Assembly: GCA_947499735.1 (NCBI GenBank)
Contig: CANMPP010000002.1
Location: 558,001-622,000, forward strand
Source of the DNA: an uncultured Pelagimonas sp.
GTDB taxonomy: Bacteria; Pseudomonadota; Alphaproteobacteria; Rhodobacterales; Rhodobacteraceae
DNA length: 64,000 nt
Reading direction: 5' to 3'
The position numbers were made by a program, and so were the translations under genes. A model generated the notes under the pieces. It had not been told where the DNA came from, did not search any database, and was given only the letters and a program-made list of their open reading frames with translations. Shown here piece after piece: positions 43,010 through 53,340 of the stretch. How positions within the stretch are numbered: position 1 is the stretch's first letter; each line of letters opens with the position of its first letter.

Positions 43010-43357
43010 TCAGATGTTAGGCGGTCGTTCCGGTGTCCTGGCCCAATCCACAGCAGCAAGCTGCCCGATCTGGTCCCAAGAAACGGGTTGAAGAGCAATA
43101 GGATGCGCCAGCTGCGGATAATCGGTCAGCGCAACCGCCTGACAAAAGATCTGATCGCAGCAGTTATGTGTCATTTGATTGCCATCAGGGCCTTCATGGG
43201 CATGGCCAGCCAGATCAGTATCGCCATTTGGTACATGATCAAGGCATTGCGCGCCAACACAATCAGGACCTCCCGCATGCGCAGCGCTCTCGATCAGGAG
43301 GGTGATCAAGAGAATGGCAATCAGCGCGATTGCAAGTATGCGGCGAACTCGTCTCAC
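43010..43357 (-). CDS. Small exported Cys/His-rich protein, CopL/DUF2946-like layout
   Basis: A 115-residue protein with a clear signal peptide (RILAIALIAILLITLLIESAAHA) followed by a metal-binding-looking stretch: Cys33, Cys38, HAH, 'HNCCDQIFC'. The C-terminus ends in a Pro/Arg-rich tail (RTPERPPNI). Signal, central Cys/His cluster and a tail of this kind resemble the CopL/DUF2946 group found in copper operons, but similarity is too low to name it with confidence. Periplasmic copper binding is inferred. Confidence 0.55.
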   Translation of the reverse strand: MRRVRRILAIALIAILLITLLIESAAHAGGPDCVGAQCLDHVPNGDTDLAGHAHEGPDGNQMTHNCCDQIFCQAVALTDYPQLAHPIALQPVSWDQIGQLAAVDWARTPERPPNI

Positions 43358-43420
43358 ATCAAAAACCTAGCCTAGGGTCGTATATGTTACAACTGGCACA
43401 AACGCAGGGCTGCTGCGTCG

Positions 43421-44170
43421 TCATAATGTGACCAACATCCATATCGCCATACCGACCATCATCAGGTTTTCTGTAAGAGATATAAAGCCAAGCGGCACTT
43501 TACTGTCCCCGCCAACACAGGCGCATTTTAGCTCACGCTTGTCGATATAAACCGCTTTAAATACGCTGACAGCACCGATGCCAGCAACGATCAGAGCAGA
43601 CGGCGCCGCAAGCCATGTCAGAACGCCGGCCATCATCAAAAGCCCCGCACCAGTTTCGATGAATGGGTATACATATCCATAGCGAACCCATCGTTGCGCC
43701 AGAAGATCATAGTTGAGGAACATCGTCGCAAAGCGTTCCACATCTTGCAGTTTTTGAAGCCCTAGAAGCACCATGGAGATTGAGATGAAAAACTCAATCG
43801 TACGACCGGTGAAAACAGTTCCAAGGCTCAGCCAAGCCACAGCAATGGCCAGCAAAGCCGCGATAGAAAACAAGGCAATGACCGGCTGGTAGGTTGTGCT
43901 GTCCTTGGCCTTTGTGGGCTGTCCAAGATGGGTGCGCAGATCGTCATAGCCGCCAATGCGTATATCATCGATAAAAATCTGTGGTGTCGTCTTCACCCCA
44001 TGTTCGGCCTTAAAGGTATCGACCTCTGCGCGGCTGGTGAGGTGCCTGTCATCGACAACAAAGTGCCCCCGTTCCAGCAGGTCTTTCGCTTTCAGGCCAT
44101 AGGGGCACATATGATCGGTCATCACCATTCGGTAGAGCGTCGCATGTTTCTGCATATTATCTTTTGGCAT
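43421..44170 (-). CDS. Glutaredoxin-MauE/DoxX fusion membrane protein
   Basis: A 249-residue protein. Residues about 10-85 are a glutaredoxin-like domain with the monothiol active site MCPYG (Cys22) and the cis-Pro motif TTPQIFIDD. Residues about 95-249 form a four-helix MauE/DoxX-like membrane domain ending with a conserved 'ELKCACVGGDSKVPLGF' loop. It is the first gene of the copper operon, with AAAGGA 9 bases before the ATG and the CueR-type promoter further up. A role in thiol redox or copper delivery during stress is inferred. Confidence 0.8.
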   Translation of the reverse strand: MPKDNMQKHATLYRMVMTDHMCPYGLKAKDLLERGHFVVDDRHLTSRAEVDTFKAEHGVKTTPQIFIDDIRIGGYDDLRTHLGQPTKAKDSTTYQPVIALFSIAALLAIAVAWLSLGTVFTGRTIEFFISISMVLLGLQKLQDVERFATMFLNYDLLAQRWVRYGYVYPFIETGAGLLMMAGVLTWLAAPSALIVAGIGAVSVFKAVYIDKRELKCACVGGDSKVPLGFISLTENLMMVGMAIWMLVTL

Positions 44171-44224
44171 CGGCTACATCCTTTGGGCGTTCGCGCGGGG
44201 TGGTCTTGTATTTATGTTGATGGC

Positions 44225-44255
44225 AACTTAATCTTTCCAGTAACTGGAAGGTCAA
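44225..44255 (-). promoter_or_regulatory. CueR-type promoter/operator of the copper operon
   Basis: On the minus strand: -35 TTGACC (44255-44250), a 19-bp spacer, and -10-like TAAGTT (44230-44225). The spacer carries the inverted repeat TTCCAG-TTA-CTGGAA. Long 19-bp spacing with a centred dyad is the hallmark of MerR-family promoters, and this dyad is the CueR/HmrR type. Confidence 0.85.
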
Positions 44256-44266
44256 GGAAGATCGTC

Positions 44267-44650
44267 ATGAATATTTCAGCCGCCGCAAAGGCCGCGGGAT
44301 TGCCTGTGAAAACAGTGCGTTACTATGCTGACATCGATTTGGTGGATGCGCCTGCGCGGTCTGAAGCAGGATACAGAACCTATGACGAAGCATCGGTTCG
44401 AAAGCTGTCTTTTATTCGAAGGTCTCGGGAATTCGGCTTTAGCATTGAAGAATGTCGCGAACTTTTGGGTCTCTACCAAGACAGGGACCGCACCAGCGCC
44501 GAGGTAAAACGCATCGCCTCAAAGAAGTTGCAGGAGATCGAGGAAAAGCAAAGAGAGCTGCAATCCTTGCACGATGAACTGGCGCATCTCGTCCATTCCT
44601 GCCGCGGAGACCAACGACCCGATTGCCCGATTATGGATTATCTAGGATGA
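44267..44650 (+). CDS. cueR: MerR family copper-responsive regulator CueR/HmrR
   Basis: A 127-residue MerR regulator. N-terminal winged helix (NISAAAKAAGLPVKTVRYYADIDLV), dimer coiled coil (about 80-108) and a metal loop with Cys112 and Cys120 (C-x7-C), the same positions as the Cu(I) ligands of E. coli CueR. ATG 44267 is chosen because it gives the standard MerR start and leaves the operator upstream; the frame is open further up by chance. It is divergent from the copper operon it should activate. Confidence 0.92.
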   Translation: MNISAAAKAAGLPVKTVRYYADIDLVDAPARSEAGYRTYDEASVRKLSFIRRSREFGFSIEECRELLGLYQDRDRTSAEVKRIASKKLQEIEEKQRELQSLHDELAHLVHSCRGDQRPDCPIMDYLG

Positions 44651-44878
44651 TCGCCTATTTGACGAATGACATCCATCGAAGGCAGGTCGATGCTGATGCC
44701 GCCATGCGACGCCTCTTGCAGAGTTGGCTACGATCAAAGCTGCGTTAAATACTGCATGGTCTCCCACTTGGTTTTGCGAAATCATGCATAGAAATGAGAA
44801 CCTCTTGGCATTCATCAAAAAACGTGGAAGTCGTAAATGCCAGAAAGATGGACGCAATGGTCAGGAAGCGGAACAGAG

Positions 44879-45568
44879 ATGAAAGCCACCTATAAAGACG
44901 TCAAGTCGGACATTCTGGCAAAGATTGTGAATGGTGACTGGGCTCCTGGTGATTTGGTTCCGAATGAAATGGATCTTGCGACGACTTATGGATGCGCTCG
45001 GGCGACAGTGAACCGGGCTATGCGTGAATTGGCAGAAGATGGTATCATTGAAAGGCGCCGCAAGGCAGGTACGCGCGTCCGCATGACGCGTGCCCGTCAA
45101 GCCAAGTTTGATATTCCCATCTTGCGAAACGAAATCGAAGCGCTCAATGCCGAGTACCGATATTCTTTGGTATCCAGCGAAATCGCGCCCTCTCCAGACT
45201 GGTTGCGCGCGCGTCTCCAACTATCGGGGACAACAGATGTGTTGCATCTTGTGTGCATGCATTATGCGGATGGATATCCCTATCAATACGAAGATCGTTG
45301 GATCAATCTTGATGCCTTGCCGCAGGCACGAGATATGGATTTTTCTGAACTTGGGCCAAATGAATGGCTGCTAAGCGAGACACCATTTTCAGATGCAGAG
45401 ATTAGTTTTTCTGCTGCTTTGGCGGATCAGGGGCTTACGGATTTTTTGGAATGTGGTGTCGGAGATCCGGTTTTCACTGTTGAAAGGTCTACTTGGCTTG
45501 CAGGGCAGGCCGTGACCTATGTTCGGATGTCCCACAAACCCGGGCATCGGATGACGACCCGGTATTGA
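44879..45568 (+). CDS. hutC: GntR family histidine-utilisation repressor HutC
   Basis: A 229-residue GntR/HutC-type regulator with an N-terminal winged helix ('ATYKDVKSDILAKIVNGDWAPGDLVPNE', 'YGCARATVNRAMRELAEDGI') and a C-terminal UTRA effector domain. HutC proteins release their operators when urocanate builds up. The frame opens at ATG 44837; ATG 44879 is preferred because it sits right before the conserved first helix, with AGGAAG upstream. It is convergent with hutU. No copy of the hutF-side palindrome was seen before hutC itself. Confidence 0.88.
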   Translation: MKATYKDVKSDILAKIVNGDWAPGDLVPNEMDLATTYGCARATVNRAMRELAEDGIIERRRKAGTRVRMTRARQAKFDIPILRNEIEALNAEYRYSLVSSEIAPSPDWLRARLQLSGTTDVLHLVCMHYADGYPYQYEDRWINLDALPQARDMDFSELGPNEWLLSETPFSDAEISFSAALADQGLTDFLECGVGDPVFTVERSTWLAGQAVTYVRMSHKPGHRMTTRY

Positions 45569-45600
45569 TGTAACAATTCCGGCAAACATTCTGGGGAGAG

Positions 45601-45620
45601 GGCGGGCTTGATCGCCCGCC
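45601..45620 (+). terminator. Stem-loop after hutC
   Basis: Perfect 7-bp GGCGGGC/GCCCGCC arms with a 6-nt loop lie in the 59-bp gap between convergent hutC and hutU. The tail GATTTGTT is only weakly T-rich. Confidence 0.45.
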
Positions 45621-45627
45621 GATTTGT

Positions 45628-47298
45628 TCAATCAAGAATGCCCGGTAAATTCAAACCGTGTTCACGCGCGCAGTCTTTCGCCATGTCATAACCTGCATCC
45701 GCATGGCGCATGACGCCTGTGGCAGGGTCATTCCACAGAACACGGGAAATGCGACGGTCTGCATCTTCTGACCCATCACAGCAAATCACTATGCCTGAAT
45801 GCTGGGAAAAGCCCATGCCGACACCACCACCGTGATGCAGCGACACCCACGTTGCGCCAGATGCAGTGTTGAGCAACGCGTTCAGTAATGGCCAATCGGA
45901 CACCGCATCGGACCCGTCCAACATGCTTTCGGTTTCGCGGTTGGGGGACGCAACTGAACCGGAATCCAGATGATCGCGGCCGATCACAATCGGAGCACTG
46001 AGTTCGCCATTGCGCACCATTTCGTTGAAAGCCAAACCCAGTTTGTGGCGAATGCCAAGGCCGACCCAGCAAATACGTGCAGGCAAGCCTTGGAATGCAA
46101 TCCGTTCCCGCGCCATATCAAGCCAGTTGTGCAGGTGCTTGTCCTCTGACAGGATTTCTTTGACCTTGGCGTCTGTTTTGTAGATGTCTTCTGGATCACC
46201 AGACAGGGCCGCCCAGCGGAAGGGGCCAATACCGCGACAGAAAAGCGGGCGGATATAGGCCGGAACGAAGCCCGGGAAATCAAACGCGTTTTCCAAACCT
46301 TCTTCCAAAGCAACCTGACGGATGTTGTTGCCATAGTCGAATGTTGGCACGCCCATTTTTTGGAATTCGATCATCGCTTCCACATGCACTTTCATCGATG
46401 CACGGGCGGCGATTTCGACGGCTTTTGGATCGCTTTCGCGTTTCTCTTTCCACTGCGCCATTGTCCAGCCTTGCGGCAGGTAGCCGTTGATCGGGTCATG
46501 GGCGGATGTCTGGTCTGTCACCATGTCTGGGCGCACGCCGCGTTTTGCGAGTTCTGCAAAGACATCTGCGGCATTTCCCAAAAGGCCCACGGATTTGGCT
46601 TCGCCCGCAGCGGTCCATTTGTCGATCAGGGCCAAGGCTTCGTCGAGCGTTTCAGCCTTTTCGTCCACGTATCGGGTCCGTAGACGGAAATCGATGCTAT
46701 CTTGGTTGCATTCAACGGCCAAACAACAGGCACCCGCCATGACTGCGGCCAGCGGCTGCGCGCCGCCCATACCGCCCAAGCCGCCGGTCAAAACCCATTT
46801 GCCTGTCAGGTCGCCATTGTAATGCTGGCGACCTGCTTCGACGAATGTTTCGTATGTCCCTTGCACGATGCCTTGGCTGCCGATGTAGATCCACGATCCG
46901 GCCGTCATTTGGCCGTACATCGCCAGCCCTTTTTTATCGAGCTCGTTAAAGTGATCCCAATTGGCCCAATGCGGCACGAGGTTTGAGTTTGCGATCAAAA
47001 CACGCGGCGCATCTTTGTGGGTTTGGAACACGCCAACAGGTTTGCCCGATTGCACCATAAGGGTTTGGTCTTCCTCAAGGTTTTTGAGGCTCTCAACAAT
47101 GAGGTCGAAATCCTTCCACGTCCGCGCCGCACGACCGATCCCGCCGTACACCACCAGCTCATGCGGGTTTTCGGCCACATCGGGGTGTAGGTTGTTCATC
47201 AACATGCGCATTGGCGCTTCGGTCAGCCAGCTTTTGGCAGTGATCTCGGTGCCCGTGGCAGGAAAAATGTCACGGGTGTTTTTGCGCGGATCGGTCAT
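45628..47298 (-). CDS. hutU: Urocanate hydratase
   Basis: A 556-residue NAD-dependent enzyme converting urocanate to 4-imidazolone-5-propanoate, the second step of histidine degradation. Family segments: '[20 protein letters not shown]', '[20 protein letters not shown]' (NAD site, about 165-185), '[20 protein letters not shown]' and '[13 protein letters not shown]' near residue 495. Length is typical. It is the last gene of hutI-H-G-U and overlaps hutG by 4 bp. Confidence 0.97.
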   Translation of the reverse strand: MTDPRKNTRDIFPATGTEITAKSWLTEAPMRMLMNNLHPDVAENPHELVVYGGIGRAARTWKDFDLIVESLKNLEEDQTLMVQSGKPVGVFQTHKDAPRVLIANSNLVPHWANWDHFNELDKKGLAMYGQMTAGSWIYIGSQGIVQGTYETFVEAGRQHYNGDLTGKWVLTGGLGGMGGAQPLAAVMAGACCLAVECNQDSIDFRLRTRYVDEKAETLDEALALIDKWTAAGEAKSVGLLGNAADVFAELAKRGVRPDMVTDQTSAHDPINGYLPQGWTMAQWKEKRESDPKAVEIAARASMKVHVEAMIEFQKMGVPTFDYGNNIRQVALEEGLENAFDFPGFVPAYIRPLFCRGIGPFRWAALSGDPEDIYKTDAKVKEILSEDKHLHNWLDMARERIAFQGLPARICWVGLGIRHKLGLAFNEMVRNGELSAPIVIGRDHLDSGSVASPNRETESMLDGSDAVSDWPLLNALLNTASGATWVSLHHGGGVGMGFSQHSGIVICCDGSEDADRRISRVLWNDPATGVMRHADAGYDMAKDCAREHGLNLPGILD

Positions 47299-48095
47299 GA
47301 TTTGCCTTTCAGTGTCCGGGCCAAACCGGTCAATTTTGTCAAAATGGATGTGAGGAGCGGGCGCAGCTTCGCAGCTTTTTCGTCGTCATAGGTCCATGGG
47401 CTGGTCTCGGAGGTCAGATAAGTGCTTTGGGCCAGTTCCATTTGGATGGCGTGTAGACCTTCTGAGGGCCGACCATAGTGACGCGTTGTCCAACCGCCCT
47501 TAAACCGACCATTGGTGACCGACGAATACCCCTGTGCAGCAGCGCAAATATCCTGAGTGGTCTTTTCAATGGTCGGATCACATGTCGTGCCGAGATTTGT
47601 GCCAATGTTGAAATCAGGCAGCCTACCGTCAAACAGAAACGGAATGTCCGAGCGGATCGAATGACAATCATACAGCATGGCGAACCCGTGCAGGCGTTTG
47701 ACCCGGTCCAATTCGGTCTCAAGTGCTGCGTGATAGGGGACATGAAATGCGGCCCGACGAGTTTCAATCGCTGCGGCGTCTGGTGCATTTGTCCAAATGC
47801 TATGACCATCAAAATCGGTCAGTGGCACAAGCCCAGTGGTGTTTTGTCCGGGATACAGGGATATGCCGGACGGGTCACGATTTGCATCCACAACATAACG
47901 ATGGAACGTGGCGCGCACGCTGGTGGTATCGGGCAATAGGCCTTCATACAGCGTGTGAATATGCCAATCCGTGTCATCCAGCCCGCGCCCACGTTCGTTG
48001 AGATCCGCCAGAACATCATCAGGAACATAGGTTCCCGTATGGGGCAGACCCAGAACGATCGGGCTGTCGCCTTGAACGATTTCGACCGGCGTCAT
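47295..48095 (-). CDS. hutG: N-formylglutamate deformylase
   Basis: A 266-residue metallohydrolase that splits N-formyl-L-glutamate into formate and glutamate, the last step of the HutF branch. Key segments are '[12 protein letters not shown]' (about 14-25), 'DANRDPSG' and '[26 protein letters not shown]' (about 137-162), which supply metal and substrate ligands. Overlaps of 4 bp on both sides couple it to hutH and hutU. Presence of hutF in the locus fits this type of HutG rather than formimidoylglutamase. Confidence 0.93.
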   Translation of the reverse strand: MTPVEIVQGDSPIVLGLPHTGTYVPDDVLADLNERGRGLDDTDWHIHTLYEGLLPDTTSVRATFHRYVVDANRDPSGISLYPGQNTTGLVPLTDFDGHSIWTNAPDAAAIETRRAAFHVPYHAALETELDRVKRLHGFAMLYDCHSIRSDIPFLFDGRLPDFNIGTNLGTTCDPTIEKTTQDICAAAQGYSSVTNGRFKGGWTTRHYGRPSEGLHAIQMELAQSTYLTSETSPWTYDDEKAAKLRPLLTSILTKLTGLARTLKGKS

Positions 48096-49630
48096 GTCGA
48101 CAGCTCCGGCATGTCGATGCCCGCTGCAGTTACAACGTCACCAGATGCGATAAGCGCAGCCGCACGTTCCAGATCAGGCGCGAGATAGCGATCATCGCCT
48201 AGGGTTTCGACGTCTTGGCGCAGCCGGGCAATGACGTTTTGCAACGTGTCGCTTGTGGTCAAGGGGGCGCGGAAATCAATCCCTTGCGCTGCGCAAAGCA
48301 GTTCAACCCCCAAAATGCGCGTCAGGTTGTCATTCATGGCCCCCAAACGACGGGCCCCATGTGCTGCCATGCTGACATGGTCTTCTTGGTTGGCAGAGGT
48401 TGGCGTGCTGTCGGTCACACATGGGTTGGCCAGATGTTTGTTTTCACTCATCAAGGCGGCGGTGGTGACTTCGGCAATCATATAGCCACTGTTCAGACCC
48501 GGATTGGGTGTCAGGAAGGGGGGTAGATTGAAGCTGAGCACCGGATCGACGATCAGTGCGACGCGCCTTTGCGCGATGGCCCCAATTTCGGCAATGGCCA
48601 ATGCAATCATGTCTGCGGCGAACCCAACAGGTTCCGCATGGAAATTGCCGCCTGATACGATCACATCTGCGTCGATCAGGACCAGGGGGTTGTCGGTGGC
48701 GGCATTTGCTTCAATTTCCAGCGAACGCGCCGCCATGCGCAACACATCCATGGCCGCACCTGTCACCTGTGGTTGGCAGCGGATGCAATAGGGGTCTTGG
48801 ACCCGTGCATCGTCCACCACATGACTGTCGCGAATTTCAGATCCTGCCAATAGGGCACGCATTGTTTCACCCGCTTGGATCTGCCCCAGATGGCCACGCA
48901 ATGTATGGATTTCCGGCTGCAAAGGTGCCGTTGATCCCATGATTGCGTCTGTGGATAGGGCTGACGTGACAAGCGCGGAATGCGCTGCACGCCATGCGCC
49001 AAACAATCCTGCAATGGCAAATGCGGTGGAAAACTGCGTGCCATTGATCAATGCCAAGCCTTCTTTGGGGCCCAGTTCCACTGGTGTCAAACCTGCGGCG
49101 GCCAAAGCCTTGCCGCCTGACATCACGTGGCCTTCGAATTCGGCCTCACCATGTCCCATCATGGCCGCAGCCATATGGGCCAGCGGGGCCAGATCGCCGG
49201 ACGCCCCGACAGACCCCTGCGCGGGAATGACCGGTGTCACCCCTTTTGCCAGCATCCCTTCAAGCAAGGTGACGACCTCTAGTCGCACACCGGATGCGCC
49301 ACGCCCAAGGCTGAGCAATTTCAGTGCCATCAGCAGGCGCGCATGACGGCGCGAGATTGCAGGGCCAACGCCGCAGCAATGGGAGAGGATCAGGTTGCGC
49401 TGAAGCGTTGCGGTATCCTTGGCTTCGATCTTGACCGAGGCTAGTTTTCCAAAGCCCGTGTTGACGCCATAAACGGCATCCGTTCCCGCCACGGCCTTGG
49501 CGATCCGGGAATGGGCCAGCTCGATTGCGGGATGGCTGGCCGGATCAAGACGCACGGCGGCTTCGTTCCAATATATGTCGGCCAGATCATCCAAAGTGAC
49601 GGCGCCGGGAGACAGGGTTAGGGTGGTCAC
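48092..49630 (-). CDS. hutH: Histidine ammonia-lyase
   Basis: A 512-residue lyase that removes ammonia from histidine to give urocanate. The autocatalytic MIO cofactor arises from Ala143-Ser144-Gly145 in [12 protein letters not shown]. '[11 protein letters not shown]' near residue 54 holds the catalytic Tyr. 'QEDHVSMA' is near residue 415. Length is typical. It overlaps hutI and hutG by 4 bp each. Confidence 0.97.
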   Translation of the reverse strand: MTTLTLSPGAVTLDDLADIYWNEAAVRLDPASHPAIELAHSRIAKAVAGTDAVYGVNTGFGKLASVKIEAKDTATLQRNLILSHCCGVGPAISRRHARLLMALKLLSLGRGASGVRLEVVTLLEGMLAKGVTPVIPAQGSVGASGDLAPLAHMAAAMMGHGEAEFEGHVMSGGKALAAAGLTPVELGPKEGLALINGTQFSTAFAIAGLFGAWRAAHSALVTSALSTDAIMGSTAPLQPEIHTLRGHLGQIQAGETMRALLAGSEIRDSHVVDDARVQDPYCIRCQPQVTGAAMDVLRMAARSLEIEANAATDNPLVLIDADVIVSGGNFHAEPVGFAADMIALAIAEIGAIAQRRVALIVDPVLSFNLPPFLTPNPGLNSGYMIAEVTTAALMSENKHLANPCVTDSTPTSANQEDHVSMAAHGARRLGAMNDNLTRILGVELLCAAQGIDFRAPLTTSDTLQNVIARLRQDVETLGDDRYLAPDLERAAALIASGDVVTAAGIDMPELST

Positions 49631-50844
49631 AATGTGCCTCCGAAAATGCGGGAATGAAGTGGGTTGAACCCGATCCGATAGGACAGTTCAGCAGGGTGTT
49701 TGACGTCCCAGACCGCCATGTCAGCGCGCATGCCGACGGCAAGTGTTCCTGCGTCCTGTAGGCCCAAGGCACGAGCCGCGTTTTGGGTGACGCCGCGCAG
49801 GGTTTCGTCGGGCGTCATTCGAAATAGGGTGCAGCCCATATTCATGGTCAGCAGTAGCGAATTTAGCGGAGCGGTTCCGGGATTCAAATCCGTCGCAAGC
49901 GCCATAGGCACATCATGTTTGCGCAACAGGTCAATGGGCGGGGCTTGGGTTTCGCGCAATGTGTAGAATGCGCCGGGTAGGATAACGGCAATTGTGCCTG
50001 CATCCTTCATCGCCTTTACGCCGTCTTCATCCAGATATTCGATGTGATCCGCTGACATCGCGCCATAGCTGGCAGCCAATTTAGCACCGCCAAGGTTGGA
50101 CAATTGTTCTGCATGCAGTTTGGTTGGCAGGCCCAGTTCTTGGGCCACATCAAACACCCGCGCGATTTGATCAGGTTGAAAGGCGATGCCTTCGCAAAAC
50201 CCATCCACCGCATCAACCAACCCTTCGGCATGCGCCGCACGCAGGGTTGGAATACAAACGTCATGGATGTAATCATCATCGCGGCCGGCATATTCCGTGG
50301 GTGTCGCATGGGCACCAAGGAAGGTTGTTTTTACGCGAATAGGGCGATGTTCGGCTATCGCACGGGCGACACGCAACATACGCAGTTCGGTGTCTCGGTC
50401 CAACCCATAGCCGGATTTCACTTCAATGCAGGTGACGCCTTCGGATATCAAAACATCCACGCGACGCAATGCGTCTGTCAAAAGCTCGCCTTCAGATGCG
50501 GCGCGTGTCGCATTTACCGTCGACACGATCCCACCGCCAGCGCGTGCGACCTCTTCATAACTGGCACCGTTTAGTCGCATTTCGAATTCTGCAGCGCGGT
50601 CACCGCCATGTACAATATGCGTGTGACAATCAATCAAACCAGGGGTGACAAGGCGTCCACCAAGATCGGTCTGAGGATGCGTTTTATAGCCATCAGGAAG
50701 CTCGGAAACAGGCCCAAGCCAATCGATCAGCCCATCCACAACCACAATCGCGGCATCCTTGATCAAACCGTATGCGGCCTCTGATTCCCCTAATGTCGCA
50801 AGGTTGAGATGGGAAAAGACCATGTTATTTTTCGGCATTTTCAT
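49627..50844 (-). CDS. hutI: Imidazolonepropionase
   Basis: A 405-residue amidohydrolase that opens 4-imidazolone-5-propanoate to formimidoylglutamate. The metal motif is [18 protein letters not shown] (about 69-86), and later segments include '[12 protein letters not shown]', 'KLHAEQLSN' and 'ATDLNPGT'. It is the first gene of the minus-strand hut operon, so its promoter is next to the 16-bp HutC-type palindrome. Several in-frame ATG codons lie at the start; ATG 50838 has a slightly better ribosome site. Confidence 0.95.
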   Translation of the reverse strand: MKMPKNNMVFSHLNLATLGESEAAYGLIKDAAIVVVDGLIDWLGPVSELPDGYKTHPQTDLGGRLVTPGLIDCHTHIVHGGDRAAEFEMRLNGASYEEVARAGGGIVSTVNATRAASEGELLTDALRRVDVLISEGVTCIEVKSGYGLDRDTELRMLRVARAIAEHRPIRVKTTFLGAHATPTEYAGRDDDYIHDVCIPTLRAAHAEGLVDAVDGFCEGIAFQPDQIARVFDVAQELGLPTKLHAEQLSNLGGAKLAASYGAMSADHIEYLDEDGVKAMKDAGTIAVILPGAFYTLRETQAPPIDLLRKHDVPMALATDLNPGTAPLNSLLLTMNMGCTLFRMTPDETLRGVTQNAARALGLQDAGTLAVGMRADMAVWDVKHPAELSYRIGFNPLHSRIFGGTL

Positions 50845-50890
50845 TCCGATATAGTTGAGAACACTCTTTTAACGTATGTAAAAATATGCT

Positions 50891-50906
50891 TTATGTCTAG
50901 ACATAA
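50891..50906. promoter_or_regulatory. HutC operator between hutI and hutF
   Basis: TTATGTCTAGACATAA is a perfect 16-bp palindrome in the divergent hutI-hutF gap, of the TGT-TA-ACA type bound by GntR/HutC proteins. It ends 2 bp before the hutF ribosome site, so binding would block both directions. Confidence 0.75.
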
Positions 50907-50917
50907 TGGAGGTTAAG

Positions 50918-52279
50918 ATGATTTTTGCAAAACAAGCGATGCTTTCAACCGGATGGGCGTCTGGGGTGCGTCTGACCGTGGCGCAGGGCCAGATTGCGAA
51001 AATTGAAACAGACCAGCAGGCCCGCCCCGCAGATGTGGTGGTCGATACGCTTTTGCCGGCTTTGGGAAATTTGCACAGTCACAGCTTTCAACGCGCCATG
51101 GCTGGCATGACCGAATATCGCATGGCGGGTAGGGATAGTTTCTGGACATGGCGCGACCTGATGTACCGGTTCACCGCGCATTTAACCCCTAAACAGGTCG
51201 AGGCGATCGCGGCCTTCGTTTTCTTGGAAATGCAAGAGGCGGGCTTTGCCAGCGTGGGTGAATTCCACTATCTGCACCACCAGCCGGGTGGTACGCCTTA
51301 TGATGATCTGGGAGAGCTATCGTCGCGCATTGCCGCCGCCGCGGATATCACTGGTATAGGCCTAACCCATTTACCGGTCCTATATACATATGGCGGGGCA
51401 GGGCAGGTGCCGCTTGAGGCGGGGCAGGCACGGTTTGGCAACTCGGTCGATCGTTTCAACGCATTGGTTGACCGTGCAGAACACGCTGTCGGGGCATTAC
51501 CTGATGATTGTTGTGTGGGTATTGCACCGCATTCTCTGCGGGCCACATCGTCAGATGATTTGCAGGCTGTTTTGGCAGCGCGGCGCGCTGGGCCAATCCA
51601 TATTCACATCGCAGAACAACCCAAGGAAGTGACTAACATTCGGGCGTGGCTGGGTGCGCGCCCGGTTGAGTGGTTGTTGCAAAATGCCGGAGTGGACGCA
51701 GATTGGTGCCTGATCCACGCTACGCATATGAGCGACACCGAAACGGAAGATATGGCCAAATCCGGTGCAGTTGCTGGCCTTTGCCCAATTACCGAAGCAA
51801 ACCTGGGCGATGGGCCCTTCAACGGGCCATCATATTTAAACCATGGTGGCGCATTTGGCGTTGGGTCAGATTCTAATGTGTTGATCTCATTAACTGAAGA
51901 GCTGCGTACATTGGAATATTCCCAACGTCTGCGTGACATTGCCCGCAATGTGATGGTCGTTGGCGAAGGATCTGTCGGTGAAACGCTCTATTCCGGTGCT
52001 GCAAAGGGCGGGGCGCAGGCTTTGGGCCGTCAGGCGGGCGAAATTTCGGTCGGTAAACTTGCGGATCTGGTCGCCATTGATAGCACCTCATCCGCGCTAT
52101 GCGCATTGCGCCAAGATCAAATTCTTGACGGTTTGGTGTTTGCCGCAAAAGATACCATCGTGACCGATGTTTGGTCCGCAGGCCGGCACGCAGTGCGATC
52201 AGGTCGCCACATCAAACGTGATGAGATTACCGCAGCTTATCAATCTGCTATGCGTAACCTAATGGCGTCTGCTTTGTAG
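50918..52279 (+). CDS. hutF: Formimidoylglutamate deiminase
   Basis: A 453-residue amidohydrolase that deiminates N-formimidoyl-L-glutamate to N-formylglutamate and ammonia, feeding HutG. The zinc motif LPALGNLHSHSFQRAM is near residue 50, followed by 'GIAPHSLRA', 'HIHIAEQPKEV' and the late 'VGSDSNVLIS'. An upstream ATG (50906) is in frame, but GGAGG (50908-50912) sits 5 bases before ATG 50918, which therefore is the likely start. It is divergent from hutI and shares the operator with it. Confidence 0.95.
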   Translation: MIFAKQAMLSTGWASGVRLTVAQGQIAKIETDQQARPADVVVDTLLPALGNLHSHSFQRAMAGMTEYRMAGRDSFWTWRDLMYRFTAHLTPKQVEAIAAFVFLEMQEAGFASVGEFHYLHHQPGGTPYDDLGELSSRIAAAADITGIGLTHLPVLYTYGGAGQVPLEAGQARFGNSVDRFNALVDRAEHAVGALPDDCCVGIAPHSLRATSSDDLQAVLAARRAGPIHIHIAEQPKEVTNIRAWLGARPVEWLLQNAGVDADWCLIHATHMSDTETEDMAKSGAVAGLCPITEANLGDGPFNGPSYLNHGGAFGVGSDSNVLISLTEELRTLEYSQRLRDIARNVMVVGEGSVGETLYSGAAKGGAQALGRQAGEISVGKLADLVAIDSTSSALCALRQDQILDGLVFAAKDTIVTDVWSAGRHAVRSGRHIKRDEITAAYQSAMRNLMASAL

Positions 52280-52409
52280 ATACATCTAACGATATTGCGC
52301 GTGATCCCATCAGTGTTGTTTCAGATTACATCAACCAAAGGGCTCGATCTTAGAATTTGCATCGGTTTTTTCTACGACCCGTAACAGCCAAATTGACCTA
52401 ACATTTCCA

Positions 52410-53309
52410 TCAAACCATCTCTGCAATGCAATGTTGTAGGAACGCTGCGCAAGCACGTCGTTTCATCGCGCCTTTTGCCGACAGGACACCAACCTCGATC
52501 GGTGGGACCTTGCTGTGTAGAGGGATGAAAACCAATGGCTTTCCATCGGGTGCATGTGTGCCAACAGGGCGGAAATTGACAATCGAATACCCAAACCCAT
52601 TCGCAACAAGGCTGCGTGCCACGGCCATGTCTTTGGTACGTTCCGTGATCAAGGGCTTCACGGACGTCGTATTGAAGAAAGACAGGAAATAGTCTGAACT
52701 CAGCGGCAGATCCAGCAGGACCATCGCGTGATTTGCCAGATCCTGTATTGTCAGAGTGTTGCGATCTGATAGCGGGTGATCTGGCGCCAGCATGACCAGA
52801 GGTGGCAGTGTTTTGATCGGGTGGAATTCCAGATCTGCGGGCACGTCGATTGCATAGCTGAGGCTTAAATCGATCTCAGCACGTCGCAGCGCTGCAAAAA
52901 TATCTGGCTGCGTCAATTCAGACTGGCTGAGAGTGACCGCAGGGTGTTGTGCTTCAAAGCTGCGGCGTAATTTTGGTACAACAATCTGCGCAAAGGTCAC
53001 GAGACATCCCAGGCGCAAGGGTCCTTGGATCATCTCGGATGCCGTTCCGGCAAGGCGTGTCAGTTCTGATGCCTCGAATAGGATTTTATTCGCCTGTTCG
53101 GCCAAGCTGCGTCCAGCTTCGGTCAGGGATAGTCCCTGCGCACGTTGCCGCACAAACAGCACGGTACCCAGTTCTTCCTCAAGCTGGGTCAGAGCGGTCG
53201 AAATGGATGGCGAAGAGACGTTCAGCACGCGACTGGCCGCAGCAATGCTGCCTGTGTCCGCCGCGCAGGTGAAGTATTCTAGCTGCCTCAGAGTGAATCG
53301 CGTTTGCAT
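52410..53309 (-). CDS. LysR family regulator of the Rieske/FMO operon
   Basis: A 299-residue LysR-type regulator. N-terminal helix-turn-helix (TLRQLEYFTCAADTGSIAAASRVLNVSSPSISTALTQLE, about 5-45) and an effector domain (about 92-295). It lies 31 bp after the DUF1028 gene on the same strand, at the end of the six-gene operon, and so is likely autoregulated. The candidate operator is the 21-bp palindrome upstream of the first gene, nearly 5 kb away. Confidence 0.85.
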   Translation of the reverse strand: MQTRFTLRQLEYFTCAADTGSIAAASRVLNVSSPSISTALTQLEEELGTVLFVRQRAQGLSLTEAGRSLAEQANKILFEASELTRLAGTASEMIQGPLRLGCLVTFAQIVVPKLRRSFEAQHPAVTLSQSELTQPDIFAALRRAEIDLSLSYAIDVPADLEFHPIKTLPPLVMLAPDHPLSDRNTLTIQDLANHAMVLLDLPLSSDYFLSFFNTTSVKPLITERTKDMAVARSLVANGFGYSIVNFRPVGTHAPDGKPLVFIPLHSKVPPIEVGVLSAKGAMKRRACAAFLQHCIAEMV

Positions 53310-53340
53310 ATGCTATTGGTGACCAAGGCGCAGAATGGTG

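Noticed and set aside
43928-44266. Upstream extension of the CueR frame
   Set aside because: It would run through the glutaredoxin-MauE gene and the CueR operator; the standard MerR start is at 44267.
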